DNA of 64,000 bases from Saccharothrix sp. (lineage in GTDB: Bacteria > Actinomycetota > Actinomycetes > Mycobacteriales > Pseudonocardiaceae), in the NCBI RefSeq assembly GCF_031180885.1, contig NZ_JAPSLK010000030.1, positions 1 to 64,000 on the forward strand, in the 5' to 3' direction. Position numbers and translations under genes: made by a program. Below the pieces are notes generated by a model. The model worked only from the letters and a program-made list of their open reading frames with translations, was not told where the DNA came from and searched no databases. The stretch's first letter is position 1. Each line of letters begins with the position of its first letter. Shown here in pieces: positions 17,716 to 26,363 of the stretch.

Positions 17716-18183
17716 TTACATGCAGGAGCCGCTGTTCGGGCGGTCGTTGGTGGTGATCAGGCGTTCGAGGAGGGTGCGCAGGGTTTCGCGGTCCGAAGGG
17801 TCGAGCGTGGCGGTGAATTCGGTTTCCACCGCGGCGTGAAGTTTTCGGACCTCCGCTTGGACTTCGCGGCCTGCGTCGGTGATGGCGGGGAAGCGGACGC
17901 GGCGGTCGGTGGGATCCGGGTTGCGGATGATCAGGCCGGCGCGTTCGAGGCGGTCCAGTTCCGCGGTGAGGGTGGTTTTGTCCACGCCGAGGGCAGCGCC
18001 CAGAGCCAACTGGGTGCGGGGGAGGGCCTCGGTGGTCAGGGCGGTGAGGACGAGTTGGCCGCGGGTGGTGATGCCGTGCCGGGCGGAGGCCTCCTGGGCG
18101 GCGGTGCCCAGTTGCTGGGCTGCGCGGTGCAGGAGGAAGTTCAGGTCGGAGTGGCTTGCGCAGCCCGGCGGCAGGGGCTCCAT
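17716..18183 (-). CDS. MarR family transcriptional regulator
   Basis: This 155-residue winged-helix regulator has the MarR fold. The recognition region ALGAALGVDKTTLTAELDRLE precedes a wing at NPDPTDRRVRFPAITDAG, with dimerising helices at both ends. I chose ATG at 18183; a TTG at 18201 is also in frame. A TACAAT hexamer ends 6 bases before this ATG, a layout typical of leaderless actinobacterial messages. Two Cys residues (near positions 9 and 154) could in principle sense redox state, but this is speculation. The target is unclear: the neighbouring oxidoreductase is convergent and the TPR gene divergent. Confidence 0.88.
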   Translation of the reverse strand: MEPLPPGCASHSDLNFLLHRAAQQLGTAAQEASARHGITTRGQLVLTALTTEALPRTQLALGAALGVDKTTLTAELDRLERAGLIIRNPDPTDRRVRFPAITDAGREVQAEVRKLHAAVETEFTATLDPSDRETLRTLLERLITTNDRPNSGSCM

Positions 18184-18308
18184 GGACCGATTGTACGTCA
18201 ACAGTGGTTACTTCCCCGGTGAGAAGTCCCAGGTCGGAAGGATCACCCGGTGGGGGACGCGGTTCGGCGCTGTCACACTGTGCGGCGGAGTGCGGGAGGT
18301 GTGTTCAC

Positions 18309-19286
18309 ATGGGCGAGCCGATCGCCGCGGTCGTCGTGCGGGCCGCGGAACTCACCGCACGGGGATTGCCGCGGAAGGCCATCGAACTGCTGCGGCCCGC
18401 GTTGGTGGCTCATCCGCTGCACGCCGAGGCGTGGTGCCGGTTGGCGGCGGCGCACCTCGACGTGGGGGAGCCCGATCCCGCTCTGGACGCGGCCAAGCGG
18501 GCACTCGTGCTGGACGGTGACCACGCCTGGGCGCAGCGGTTGGCGGCCCTGGCGTTGAGCGAGTTGGGGCGGCACGCCGAGGCGGCGGTGGCGGCGCGGG
18601 AGTGCGTGCGGCGCAAGCCCGGCGACTGGCGGTGCCACGTGGTGCTGGCGGAGGTGCTGGCGGCGGCGCCGGACACGCGGCTCGAAGCGGTCGAGGTGGC
18701 GCGGGAGGCGGCGCACCTCGCGCCGACCGAGGCGCGGGCGTTCCAGGTGCTGGGTGACGCGGCGCTGCGGGTGCGGGACTGGGGCACGGCGGAGTGGGCC
18801 TACCGGTCGGCGCTGCGGCTGGACCCGGTGGACGAGGACGTGCACGCGAACCTGGCCACGGTCCAGCGCAAACGGCGTGCGCCGGCCCGACCGCCGTCCG
18901 GGGACGCGTTGAGCCGGGCGCACGAGTTGGTGTGGCCGGTGTTCTCGCGGGTGGCCGCGTTGCTGGTGGCGGGCGGGTTGTTGCTGCTGTTGGCGGGGAT
19001 GCCCAAGCCGACGCCGTTGCTGGGGTGGTTCTCCGCGGCGTTGGTGCTGGCGGTGTGCGTGGTGGTCGGGCAGTTGTTGCTGCGGGCGCGGCGTGCGGTG
19101 TGGGTGTTGCCGCGGTACCGGCCGAAGGTGGCGGTGGTGGCGGCGCTGTTCGGGTTGTCGACGCTGGTGCTGGCGGGGTGGACGGTCGCGTTGTTCCTGG
19201 GCGCGACGACGATGCAGCCGCTGGTGCTCGGCTGGCTGTGCGCGCTGGTCGGCGGATCGGTCGTCGTGCTCGGCGGTGGTCGGTAG
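18309..19286 (+). CDS. TPR membrane protein
   Basis: The 325-residue protein has a cytoplasmic TPR array in its first 200 residues (for example AVDVA-type repeats PLHAEAWCRLAAAHLDVGEP and GTAEWAYRSALRLDPVDEDV). Four predicted transmembrane helices follow (about 215-325). The TPR half probably binds a protein partner at the membrane. I recognise no named family. ATG at 18309 follows GGGAGG by about 9 bases. It precedes a small reading frame and SecDF on the same strand, so a link to protein export is possible but unproven. Confidence 0.8.
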   Translation: MGEPIAAVVVRAAELTARGLPRKAIELLRPALVAHPLHAEAWCRLAAAHLDVGEPDPALDAAKRALVLDGDHAWAQRLAALALSELGRHAEAAVAARECVRRKPGDWRCHVVLAEVLAAAPDTRLEAVEVAREAAHLAPTEARAFQVLGDAALRVRDWGTAEWAYRSALRLDPVDEDVHANLATVQRKRRAPARPPSGDALSRAHELVWPVFSRVAALLVAGGLLLLLAGMPKPTPLLGWFSAALVLAVCVVVGQLLLRARRAVWVLPRYRPKVAVVAALFGLSTLVLAGWTVALFLGATTMQPLVLGWLCALVGGSVVVLGGGR

Positions 19287-19311
19287 CCTGGTCGTCGGGA
19301 GGAGGGCACCC

Positions 19312-19635
19312 GTGACGAGACTGCTGGCGGTCCTGGCGCTGATCGCCGGGTTCGTGCTGGCCGCTCCCGTCGCCCTCGAACGCGGCGATGTCGCGGGTTT
19401 TTCGGCGGCGGTCGACGCCGTCCACCTCCCGGGTACGGCCGCCACGCGGGCCACGACCCACCCGGTCCAGCAGGGGCACCAGGGCCAGCCGCTCGACGGT
19501 GTCCAGCCGGCCGTCCACGTCGCGCCGGAGCCGCGTCGGTTCGCGGATGTGGTTGAGCCCGTACAGCTTGGTGCCGAGCGCGCCGTTCGTGATCTGCTGG
19601 GTGAGCGTGCACCGCCTTTGACCTCCGGTTTCTGA
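19312..19635 (+). CDS. Hypothetical protein with N-terminal signal anchor, doubtful
   Basis: The predicted 107-residue protein starts with a good signal sequence (TRLLAVLALIAGFVLAAPVA) behind an excellent ribosome site, GGGAGGAGGG, 6 bases before GTG. After about residue 30 the sequence loses natural composition (runs of Gln, Val, Pro, Arg) and third-position G/C drops. The opposite strand over 19400-19612 has the better coding signal. The gene may therefore be a remnant joined to unrelated sequence. It lies 39 bp before secDF and could be co-transcribed. No family is recognised. Confidence 0.35.
   Translation: MTRLLAVLALIAGFVLAAPVALERGDVAGFSAAVDAVHLPGTAATRATTHPVQQGHQGQPLDGVQPAVHVAPEPRRFADVVEPVQLGAERAVRDLLGERAPPLTSGF
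19400..19612 (-). pseudogene. Possible gene remnant on the minus strand
   Basis: One minus-strand frame here gives natural-looking protein (e.g. LTQQITNGALGTKLYGLNHI, then RLDTVERLALVPLLDRVG) with almost every codon ending in G or C. It has no start in frame. A ribosome site (GGAGGT) followed 8 bases later by GTG (19612) lies exactly at its beginning but in the neighbouring frame, as if one base had been gained. Beyond about 19400 the coding character fades and no stop follows. It is best read as a frameshifted, 3'-truncated fragment. I cannot name the family. Confidence 0.35.
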
Positions 19636-19674
19636 TCCTCTTCTCCCTTCCCCGACCCCGGAGGTCACCCCGTC

Positions 19675-21837
19675 ATGCCGCGCTTTCGCGCGCGGCGAGA
19701 ACTCCTCGTCCGAGGGCTGTTGTCCCTCGGCGTGCTCGCCGCGTCGACGTTCGTCCTGCTCACCAGCCAGCCGCGCCTCGGTCTCGACCTGCGCGGCGGT
19801 ACTCAGATCGTGCTGGAAACGCCTGTTGAAGCCACCTCTGACAACACCGATCGGGCGATGGAGGTGTTGCGCCGGCGGGTGGACGAGTTGGGTGTCGCCG
19901 AACCTGTTCTGGCGCGGTCGGGTGATCGTCGGATCGTGGTCGAACTGCCGGGGGTGCAGGACCCGGCGGAGGCCGTCGAGGTGCTGGGGCGGACCGCGCA
20001 GTTGGTCGTGCAGCCTGTGACGGGGCCTGGTGACGTGCCGACGCCTGAAGGTGATTCGGTGGCGCTGGGTGCTGTGGTGATGACGGGGGAGGGGATCAAG
20101 GGGGCCCAGGCCGCGCCGAACTCGGCTGGTGCGGGGTACCAGGTGACGGTTGATTTCCAGGGGGACGCGCCTTCGAAGTGGCAGAAGGTGACTGCGGAGG
20201 CTGCCTGTTACCAGCCGGGTGACACCCGTCGGAGGGTGGCGTTCGTGCTGGACGGGAAGGTGGTGTCGGCACCGCGGGTCGACCCGTCGGTGGTGTGCGG
20301 CACGGGCATGATCGGGAGCAGCACGCAGATCACCGGGAAGTTCAGCCAGGACGAGGCGCGTGAGCTGGCGCTGGTGATCCGGTCCGGGGCGTTGCCGGTG
20401 CCGGTGGAGGTCGTCGAGCAGCGGACCGTGGGGCCGACGTTGGGGGCCGAGGCCATCGAGGCCAGTGCGCGGGCGGCGGTCATCGGGATCGCGTTGACCG
20501 GGTTGTTCCTGGTGTTCGTCTACCGGCTCGCGGGGCTGGTGGCGGTGTTGGCGCTGGGTGGCTACGCGGTCCTGGCGTATGCGGCCTTGTTGGGTGTTGG
20601 GGCGACTTTGACCTTGCCCGGGTTGGCCGGGTTCGTGCTGGCCATCGGCATGGCGGTGGATGCGAACGTGCTGGTGTTCGAACGGTCGCGGGAGGAGTTC
20701 GCGCGGCGCAAGCGTTTGCCGCGGTCGGTGGACCAGGGGTTCAAGGGGGCGCTGAGCGCGGTCGCGGACTCGAACGTGACGACGTTGTTGGCGGCCGGGT
20801 TGTTGTTCTGGCTCGCCACGGGGCCGGTGAAGGGGTTCGGGGTCACGCTGGCCATCGGGGTGCTGGCGTCGCTGTTCAGCGCGCTGGTGCTGACCCGGGT
20901 GCTGTTGCAGCTGGTCATGCCGGTGCTGGAGCGGCGGCCCCGGTGGAGCGGGCTGCACGACCTGGGGCGAGTGCGGACGTGGCTCGGCACCAAGGGGTTC
21001 GAGCTGTTCCGGCGGCCTCGGCGGTGGTTGTTCGCGGCGGGTGCGGTCGCGGTGGTGGCGGTGTTGGGGTTGTTCGTGCGCGGGTTGGAGCTGGGGGTGG
21101 AGTTCACCGGCGGGCGGATGATCGAGTACACGGCGTCCTCTGTGGACGCCGGACGGGTGCGGGCGGAGCTGGTGGCGGCCGGGTTCGGGGACGCGGTCGT
21201 GGCGACGTCGGGGGACAACGGGATCTCCGTGCGGACCGGGCCGATCGACGAATCGCAGGCGGCACGGGTTGGTGACGCCGTGGATAGGGCTGCTGGAGGG
21301 GCTTCGCAGGTTCGCAACGAGTTGATCGGGCCGTCGCTGGGGGCGGAGTTGCGGCGCAACGCGCTGGTGGCGTTGGGCATCGCGGTGGCCGCGCAGTTGG
21401 CGTACCTGGCGGTGCGGTTCGACTGGCGGTTGGGACTGGCGACCGTGGTCGCGCTGGTGGCCGATGTCGTGGTGCTCGTGGGCGCGTTCGCGTGGCTGGG
21501 GAAGACGGCGGACGGGGTGTTCCTGGCCGCGCTGCTGACCGTGATCGGGTACTCGGTGAACGACTCGGTGGTGGTGTTCGACCGGGTTCGCGAGCTGCGC
21601 CGGGCGCGGCGGTCGACGCCTTACGCGGACGTGGTGTCCGCGGCGGTGCTGCAAACCGTGCCGCGGACGGTGAACACCGGCATCGGCGTGCTGTTCGTGC
21701 TGGGCGCGCTGCTGGTGCTGGGTGACGGGTCGCTCGCCGACTTCGCCACCGCGCTGCTGATCGGGCTCGTCGCCGGTACCGTCTCGACCGTCCTGACGGC
21801 GGCACCGGTCGCGATCGCGCTGGAGGCTCGACGATGA
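19675..21837 (+). CDS. secDF: Fused protein translocase subunit SecDF
   Basis: The 720-residue protein joins SecD and SecF, the proton-driven export accessory of SecYEG, in one chain. The SecD part has the motif RLGLDLRGGTQIVLE near the start, a periplasmic domain (about 55-255) and GMAVDANVLVFERSREE. The SecF part (from about 430) has GLELGVEFTGGRMIEY and SVNDSVVVFDRVRE. There are twelve predicted membrane helices. Actinomycetes usually carry separate secD and secF next to yajC. A fused copy away from yajC is therefore probably a second system, perhaps for a specialised cargo. The start has GGAGGT about 8 bases upstream. Its stop overlaps the antiporter start (ATGA). Confidence 0.95.
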   Translation: MPRFRARRELLVRGLLSLGVLAASTFVLLTSQPRLGLDLRGGTQIVLETPVEATSDNTDRAMEVLRRRVDELGVAEPVLARSGDRRIVVELPGVQDPAEAVEVLGRTAQLVVQPVTGPGDVPTPEGDSVALGAVVMTGEGIKGAQAAPNSAGAGYQVTVDFQGDAPSKWQKVTAEAACYQPGDTRRRVAFVLDGKVVSAPRVDPSVVCGTGMIGSSTQITGKFSQDEARELALVIRSGALPVPVEVVEQRTVGPTLGAEAIEASARAAVIGIALTGLFLVFVYRLAGLVAVLALGGYAVLAYAALLGVGATLTLPGLAGFVLAIGMAVDANVLVFERSREEFARRKRLPRSVDQGFKGALSAVADSNVTTLLAAGLLFWLATGPVKGFGVTLAIGVLASLFSALVLTRVLLQLVMPVLERRPRWSGLHDLGRVRTWLGTKGFELFRRPRRWLFAAGAVAVVAVLGLFVRGLELGVEFTGGRMIEYTASSVDAGRVRAELVAAGFGDAVVATSGDNGISVRTGPIDESQAARVGDAVDRAAGGASQVRNELIGPSLGAELRRNALVALGIAVAAQLAYLAVRFDWRLGLATVVALVADVVVLVGAFAWLGKTADGVFLAALLTVIGYSVNDSVVVFDRVRELRRARRSTPYADVVSAAVLQTVPRTVNTGIGVLFVLGALLVLGDGSLADFATALLIGLVAGTVSTVLTAAPVAIALEARR

Positions 21838-23051
21838 ACACAGGCCACGCCCTGCTCGCGGTCGGCGGCGCGTTCCTGGCGGCGGGACTGATCGCCCGCG
21901 CCGGTGTCCGGATCGGACTGCCGACCATCCCGCTGTTCATGGTCGCCGGCATCCTGTTCGGTCCGAACACCCCCGGTCTGTCCCTTGTGGACGACCCGGC
22001 CGAGATGGGCGTGCTGGCCAGTCTCGGCCTGGTGTTCCTGCTGTTCTACCTCGGTCTTGAGTTCTCCGTGGACGACCTGGTGTCCGGCGGGCGCAAGCTC
22101 GCGTTCGCGGGCGTCGGGTACCTGGCGCTCAACATCGGCGGCGGGCTGGCGTTCGGGTTCGCGCTGGGGTGGGGTTCGCGGGAGGCGCTGGTCGTGGCCG
22201 GGGCGATCGGGATCTCGTCGTCGGCGATCGTGACCAAGCTGCTGGTGGAGGCTGGGAGACTGCGGCGGCCGGAGTCCCGGCTGGTCATGGGCATCATCGT
22301 GATCGAGGACGTGTTCCTGGCGCTGTACCTGGCGGTGCTGCAGCCGGTGCTCGGCGGGACCTCGGGCGTGCGGGCGCTGCTCGACTTCGGCAAGGCGTTC
22401 CTGTTCCTGCTGGTGCTGGCGGCCATCGCCCGGTGGGGTGGCCGGGTGGTGACCAGGCTGTTCGGGCGGATGGACGACGAGCTGCTGGTGGTGTGCTTCG
22501 TCGGCGTGGCGGTGACCGGTGCGGCGGTGGCGCACGAGCTGGGGGTGTCCGACGCGATCGGCGCGTTCATGGTCGGCGCGGTGCTCGGCGGTTCGGGGGT
22601 GGCGAAGCGGGTGCACAAACTGGTGCTGCCGCTGCGGGACGCGTTCGGGGCGCTGTTCTTCTTCATCTTCGGGCTGAGCATCGACCCGGGGGCGGTCGGT
22701 GGGGTGGTGCTGCCGGTGCTGGCGGCGGTGTTGGTGACGATCGTGCTGAACCTGGGCGCGGGGCTGTTCGCGGCGAAGCTGCACTCGTTCGACCGTCAGC
22801 AGGCGGTGGACATCGGGTTGACGGTGCTGACGCGGGGCGAGTTCTCGCTGGTCCTGGCCGCGATGGCGGTGGCGGCGGGGCTGGACTCCCGGGTCGCGCC
22901 GTTCGTGGCCGGGTACGTGCTGCTGCTGGCGGTGATCGGGCCGTTGGCGGTGCTGCGGTCGGAGCGGCTGACGTGGCTGCTGCCCCGGCGGTGGTTCGGC
23001 GACGACCTTGCGGTGGCCGGGGATCGGGTCGAGCATGATCGGCGGACGTGA
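21834..23051 (+). CDS. CPA2-family cation:proton antiporter
   Basis: This 405-residue integral membrane protein has the Na+/H+ exchanger fold (about 12 helices). Conserved features include GPNTPGLSLVDD near residue 45, FLLFYLGLEFS and the unwound-helix region GISSSAIVTKLL. Family members exchange K+ or Na+ for H+. It lacks the C-terminal TrkA-N regulatory domain of KefB/KefC and ends just after the last helix. Its ATG overlaps the secDF stop, so the two are translationally coupled. The join is unusual: an ion antiporter beside the proton-driven SecDF might balance the proton gradient, but this is conjecture. Confidence 0.9.
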   Translation: MNTGHALLAVGGAFLAAGLIARAGVRIGLPTIPLFMVAGILFGPNTPGLSLVDDPAEMGVLASLGLVFLLFYLGLEFSVDDLVSGGRKLAFAGVGYLALNIGGGLAFGFALGWGSREALVVAGAIGISSSAIVTKLLVEAGRLRRPESRLVMGIIVIEDVFLALYLAVLQPVLGGTSGVRALLDFGKAFLFLLVLAAIARWGGRVVTRLFGRMDDELLVVCFVGVAVTGAAVAHELGVSDAIGAFMVGAVLGGSGVAKRVHKLVLPLRDAFGALFFFIFGLSIDPGAVGGVVLPVLAAVLVTIVLNLGAGLFAAKLHSFDRQQAVDIGLTVLTRGEFSLVLAAMAVAAGLDSRVAPFVAGYVLLLAVIGPLAVLRSERLTWLLPRRWFGDDLAVAGDRVEHDRRT

Positions 23052-23068
23052 TGGCTCGGGAGGGACGC

Positions 23069-24229
23069 ATGACGGGATTCGCCGGGTACCAGAACGAGAT
23101 CTACCTCCAAGGCCTGGCCGGGCAGGTGCCGCCGTTCACCACCGACCCCGAGGCGCTGGAGGCGTCCGCTCGGGAACGGCTCGGGCCGGGGCCGTTCTGG
23201 TACGTCGCGGGCGCCGCCGGGTCGGGGGCCACCGCCCGGGCCAATCGGGAGGCGTTCGACGAGTGGCGGATCGTGCCGCGGATGCTCACCAACGCCACCG
23301 AGCGGCACCTCGGCGTGTCCGTGCTGGGCACGAAGCTGTCCGCGCCGGTGCTGCTCGCGCCGGTCGGGGTGCAGTCGATCCTGCACCCGGACGGTGAGCT
23401 GGCCACCGCACGGGCCGCGGCCGAACTGGGGGTGCCGTTCGTGCTGTCCACCGCCTCGTCGCACACGATCGAGGAGGTGGCGGACGCGGCCGGGGACGGG
23501 GCGCGGTGGTTCCAGCTGTACTGGCCGAACGACCCGGACGTCTGCGTGAGCATCCTGGACCGGGCGCGCAAGGCCGGGTTCTCCGTCTTGGTGGTCACCC
23601 TCGACACGTGGACGCTGGCGTGGCGGCCCCACGACCTCGACCAGTCCTACCTACCGTTCCTGCGCGGCGTCGGGACGGCCATCCCGTTCTCCGACCCGGC
23701 GTTCCGGGCGGGTCTCGCCGCGCCGCCGGAGGAGGACCGGCCGATGGCGATCCTGCGGTGGGTGCAGCTGTTCACCGGCACCGACAAGTCGTGGGACCAG
23801 CTCGCGTTCCTGCGCGAGCACTGGGACGGGCCGATCGTGCTCAAGGGCATCCAGCACCCCGACGACGCGCGCAAGGCCGTCGACGCGGGGGTGCAGGGGA
23901 TCGTGGTGTCCAACCACGGCGGGCGGCAGGTCGACGGGGCCGTGGCGTCGCTGGAGGTGTTGCCGGAGATCGCGGCGGCGGTGGGTGAGCAGGTCGAGGT
24001 GCTGTTCGACTCCGGTGTGCGGACCGGCGCGGACATCGTGAAGGCGTTGGCGCTGGGTGCGTCCGCGGTCATGGTCGGCCGGCCGTTCGCCTACGGGCTG
24101 GCCCACGGCGGGCAGGTCGGTGTGCGGCACGTGCTGCGCGGGCTGCTCGCCGACTTCGACCTGACCCTGGGCCTGTCCGGGCACCGCAGCCCGGCCGAAC
24201 TCAGCCCCGAGGTGTTGCGGCGTCGCTGA
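23069..24229 (+). CDS. FMN-dependent 2-hydroxy-acid oxidase, lactate 2-monooxygenase-like
   Basis: This 386-residue TIM-barrel flavoenzyme oxidises an L-2-hydroxy acid. FMN contacts are in APVGVQSILHPDGELA and STASSHTIEEVA. The catalytic base and substrate Arg are in VSNHGGRQVDG, followed by LFDSGVRTGADIVKALALGA for phosphate binding. The length and N-terminus (FAGYQNEIYLQGL) match mycobacterial lactate 2-monooxygenase better than shorter glycolate oxidases; the substrate remains uncertain. I chose ATG at 23069 because GGGAGG lies 5 bases upstream. A start at 23048, overlapping the antiporter stop, is less likely. Its last 29 bp overlap the convergent EspG gene. Confidence 0.9.
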   Translation: MTGFAGYQNEIYLQGLAGQVPPFTTDPEALEASARERLGPGPFWYVAGAAGSGATARANREAFDEWRIVPRMLTNATERHLGVSVLGTKLSAPVLLAPVGVQSILHPDGELATARAAAELGVPFVLSTASSHTIEEVADAAGDGARWFQLYWPNDPDVCVSILDRARKAGFSVLVVTLDTWTLAWRPHDLDQSYLPFLRGVGTAIPFSDPAFRAGLAAPPEEDRPMAILRWVQLFTGTDKSWDQLAFLREHWDGPIVLKGIQHPDDARKAVDAGVQGIVVSNHGGRQVDGAVASLEVLPEIAAAVGEQVEVLFDSGVRTGADIVKALALGASAVMVGRPFAYGLAHGGQVGVRHVLRGLLADFDLTLGLSGHRSPAELSPEVLRRR

Positions 24230-25022
24230 GCCGGCGCAGGCGGTCCTGGAGGGTGGCGAAGTCCGCGGGCTGCACGGTGATCCACGGTGTCCCGTCGCTG
24301 CCCCTCGACTTCGCGCTCAGGTACCGGCCGGTGACGGTGTCGAAGAACGTCAGCGGGGCCTCGCAGCGCTGCTTGCGGCCGAACCGGTCGCGGCGGGCGG
24401 CGAACAGCTGCCCGCCGCCGGTCCGCTTCTCCGCCAACAGGTTCTTCAGCTGCTGGGTCTCCGCGACGTGCGCGCCGGTCGGCCGGCTGGCCTGCATGAA
24501 GCTGCGCTCGTACTCCTCGTTGTACGACGGCGGTTTCGGCTTGTCGTTCAACGCGTCCGCGGGCAGCGAGATCACCCCGCCCCGGCCCGGCTTGGCCTCG
24601 GGCAGGGCGGCGACCAGCGACTGCACGGCGTCCTCCGGGCGCACCGGTTCCAGCACGAAGTGCTTGTCCGGCCGCAGGACCACGCGCAACGCGTCGTCGC
24701 CCGACTGGGCCACGAGCGCGGTGCGCGTGTCGCCGTCACCCTCGTTGAAGAACGCGTAGTACTCCGTGCCCGCCTCGGCGACGAGCCGCAGCGCGCGGCC
24801 CAGGTCGGGGTGCACCTGCCGGCCGCGCGCCAACCCGAGCCGCTCCAACTCCGCCCAGCCACCCCGCGCGAGGTCCGCCAGACCGCTCAGGTCGCCCTCG
24901 GCGAGGCGGTCCTCGTCGAAGTCGACGTCGGTGAGCAGCGCGTTGTGCAGCGTCGGCAGACCTTCGGCCTGCCAGGCGTTGTAGAGCGCGACGACCGGGA
25001 TCGCCACCTTGGTGTGCAGCAC
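24201..25022 (-). CDS. ESX secretion-associated protein EspG
   Basis: This 273-residue protein belongs to the EspG family, cytoplasmic chaperones that bind the tip of PE-PPE substrates and keep them soluble for type VII secretion. It has the family's alternating beta-sheet/helix character, including the conserved segment TEYYAFFNEGDG and a C-terminal RTGGGQLFAARRDRFG region. GTG at 25022 follows AGGGGAG by 6 bases. The adjoining upstream gene encodes a PPE-like protein, the expected client, which supports the call. No ESX core (EccB-E, MycP) or WXG100 pair is present nearby, so the substrate must be exported by a machine encoded elsewhere. Confidence 0.85.
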   Translation of the reverse strand: MLHTKVAIPVVALYNAWQAEGLPTLHNALLTDVDFDEDRLAEGDLSGLADLARGGWAELERLGLARGRQVHPDLGRALRLVAEAGTEYYAFFNEGDGDTRTALVAQSGDDALRVVLRPDKHFVLEPVRPEDAVQSLVAALPEAKPGRGGVISLPADALNDKPKPPSYNEEYERSFMQASRPTGAHVAETQQLKNLLAEKRTGGGQLFAARRDRFGRKQRCEAPLTFFDTVTGRYLSAKSRGSDGTPWITVQPADFATLQDRLRRLSDAATPRG

Positions 25023-25031
25023 TGTTCTCCC

Positions 25032-26360
25032 CTATTCGCCGATGACCGGCGGGGCCACCATGGTGCCGTCGCCGAAGATGTCCTCGGTCTCTTGGAGGTA
25101 CGAGGCGGCCTTGTGCTCCTTGTCCTCATCCCCCTGCCCCCGACCGGCACCGGCCCCCATACCGGCACCCATGCCCATACCCGCGGCACCACCTCGTCCG
25201 GCCGCGCCCGCGCCGCCTGGCCCGAAACCACCGCCCGCGCCTGGCCCGAAACCGCGCTCACCACCGGGCATGACGGCGGACGTGCCACCGGGGCCGAACC
25301 CGCCACCGGGTCCGCCCATGCCGCCGGGCATACCGGGCATGCGCCCCATTCCGCCACCGCCACCGCCGCGGCCACCACCCGGACCGCCTCCGGGCACACC
25401 GGGTCCGCCCGGGCCGCCGGGTCGTCCGCCACCGGGTCCGGGCACGCGGGGCCGGTTGTTGGGGTTGCGCGGGTCGTTCGGGTTGCGCGGGTCGTAGGGG
25501 AGCCGGGGGTCGTACGGCAGGCGCGGGTCGCCGGGCAGCCTCGGGTCGCCCGGTCGCGAGGGGTCGACGACGACCGGCGGGGGCGGAGGCGGCAGCGGCC
25601 GGTCCGGCGGCGGGAGCACCTCGGACTTCTTCAGGTTGCCGCCACCGTCGTCGACGTTCGGCGGGGGCGGGGTGACCGGCGGCAACGGCGGGTTGGTCCG
25701 GTTCTTGCCGTCGCCGTCGCCGTCGCCACCACCGTCGTCGGGCGGAACGGGCTCCCACTCCTTCGGCGGCTGGATCGGCGGGGGCGTGGGCGGCTCGATC
25801 CCGCCGCCCATCTCGTCCGGGGACTGGAAGGTGGGCATCGAGGCGCTGGCCGAGTTGGCCGCGTTGCCGTACGCGGAGAGGACCTCGACGTTGCGCGAGT
25901 TGACCTGCTGGCTCTTCTCGACCGCGTCGTCGTAGTCGGTGTCCCACGGGACCATGCCGTTGTACCAGGGCTTGTCGGGGACGTCGACGGGCTTCTCGAC
26001 GGAGTCGCGGGCGTGCCGGAAGGAGTCGCTGATGCTGCTGGTGCCCTGGGAGGCGACCATCGCACTGTCCCCGGCGGCGGCGGACCAGGTGGCCAACGGG
26101 GTGGTGGCGGACCTGGCCTGGTCGCCGGCGGCGCCCTCCCAGGAGGCGCCCGAGTCGCGGACGGCCTTCTCGATCAGGTACGTGACCTCGGCGTGGTGGT
26201 CGCGGACCTTGTTCCAGTTGTCCTGGGTGGCGTCGGTGGTCTGCTCCGGGCCTTTGCCGTCCTTGAACCAGCCGTAGATCTTGTCCGCGCCGATGCCCAT
26301 CTGGAGGAGCATGAGGCCGGGCAGGTCCATGTCCACCGCGGGGCCTGAGGGAGGTGCCAT
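25032..26360 (-). CDS. PPE-like type VII secretion substrate with Pro/Gly-rich tail
   Basis: The 442-residue protein has an N-terminal helical PPE/WXG-like domain (about 1-170; WEGAAGDQARSATTPLATW fits the helix-turn-helix region). A very long disordered tail follows. The tail contains Pro-rich stretches, a run of DPR repeats (RLPGDPRLPYDPRLPYDPRN) and then Gly/Met/Pro repeats, ending with ETEDIFGDGTMVAPPVIGE. Such tails suggest a surface or envelope protein. AGGGG lies 9 bases before the ATG; a second ATG at 26330 would remove ten residues. It is followed 9 bp later by the EspG gene, its probable chaperone, and preceded by the DUF3558 lipoprotein gene. Confidence 0.82.
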   Translation of the reverse strand: MAPPSGPAVDMDLPGLMLLQMGIGADKIYGWFKDGKGPEQTTDATQDNWNKVRDHHAEVTYLIEKAVRDSGASWEGAAGDQARSATTPLATWSAAAGDSAMVASQGTSSISDSFRHARDSVEKPVDVPDKPWYNGMVPWDTDYDDAVEKSQQVNSRNVEVLSAYGNAANSASASMPTFQSPDEMGGGIEPPTPPPIQPPKEWEPVPPDDGGGDGDGDGKNRTNPPLPPVTPPPPNVDDGGGNLKKSEVLPPPDRPLPPPPPPVVVDPSRPGDPRLPGDPRLPYDPRLPYDPRNPNDPRNPNNRPRVPGPGGGRPGGPGGPGVPGGGPGGGRGGGGGGMGRMPGMPGGMGGPGGGFGPGGTSAVMPGGERGFGPGAGGGFGPGGAGAAGRGGAAGMGMGAGMGAGAGRGQGDEDKEHKAASYLQETEDIFGDGTMVAPPVIGE

Positions 26361-26363
26361 GGC

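Noticed and set aside
18352-21654. A 1,100-residue open frame on the minus strand
   Set aside because: It is the antisense of secDF and the TPR gene, rich in Arg/Pro/His/Gln without domains. Only the 19400-19612 part has credible codon use.
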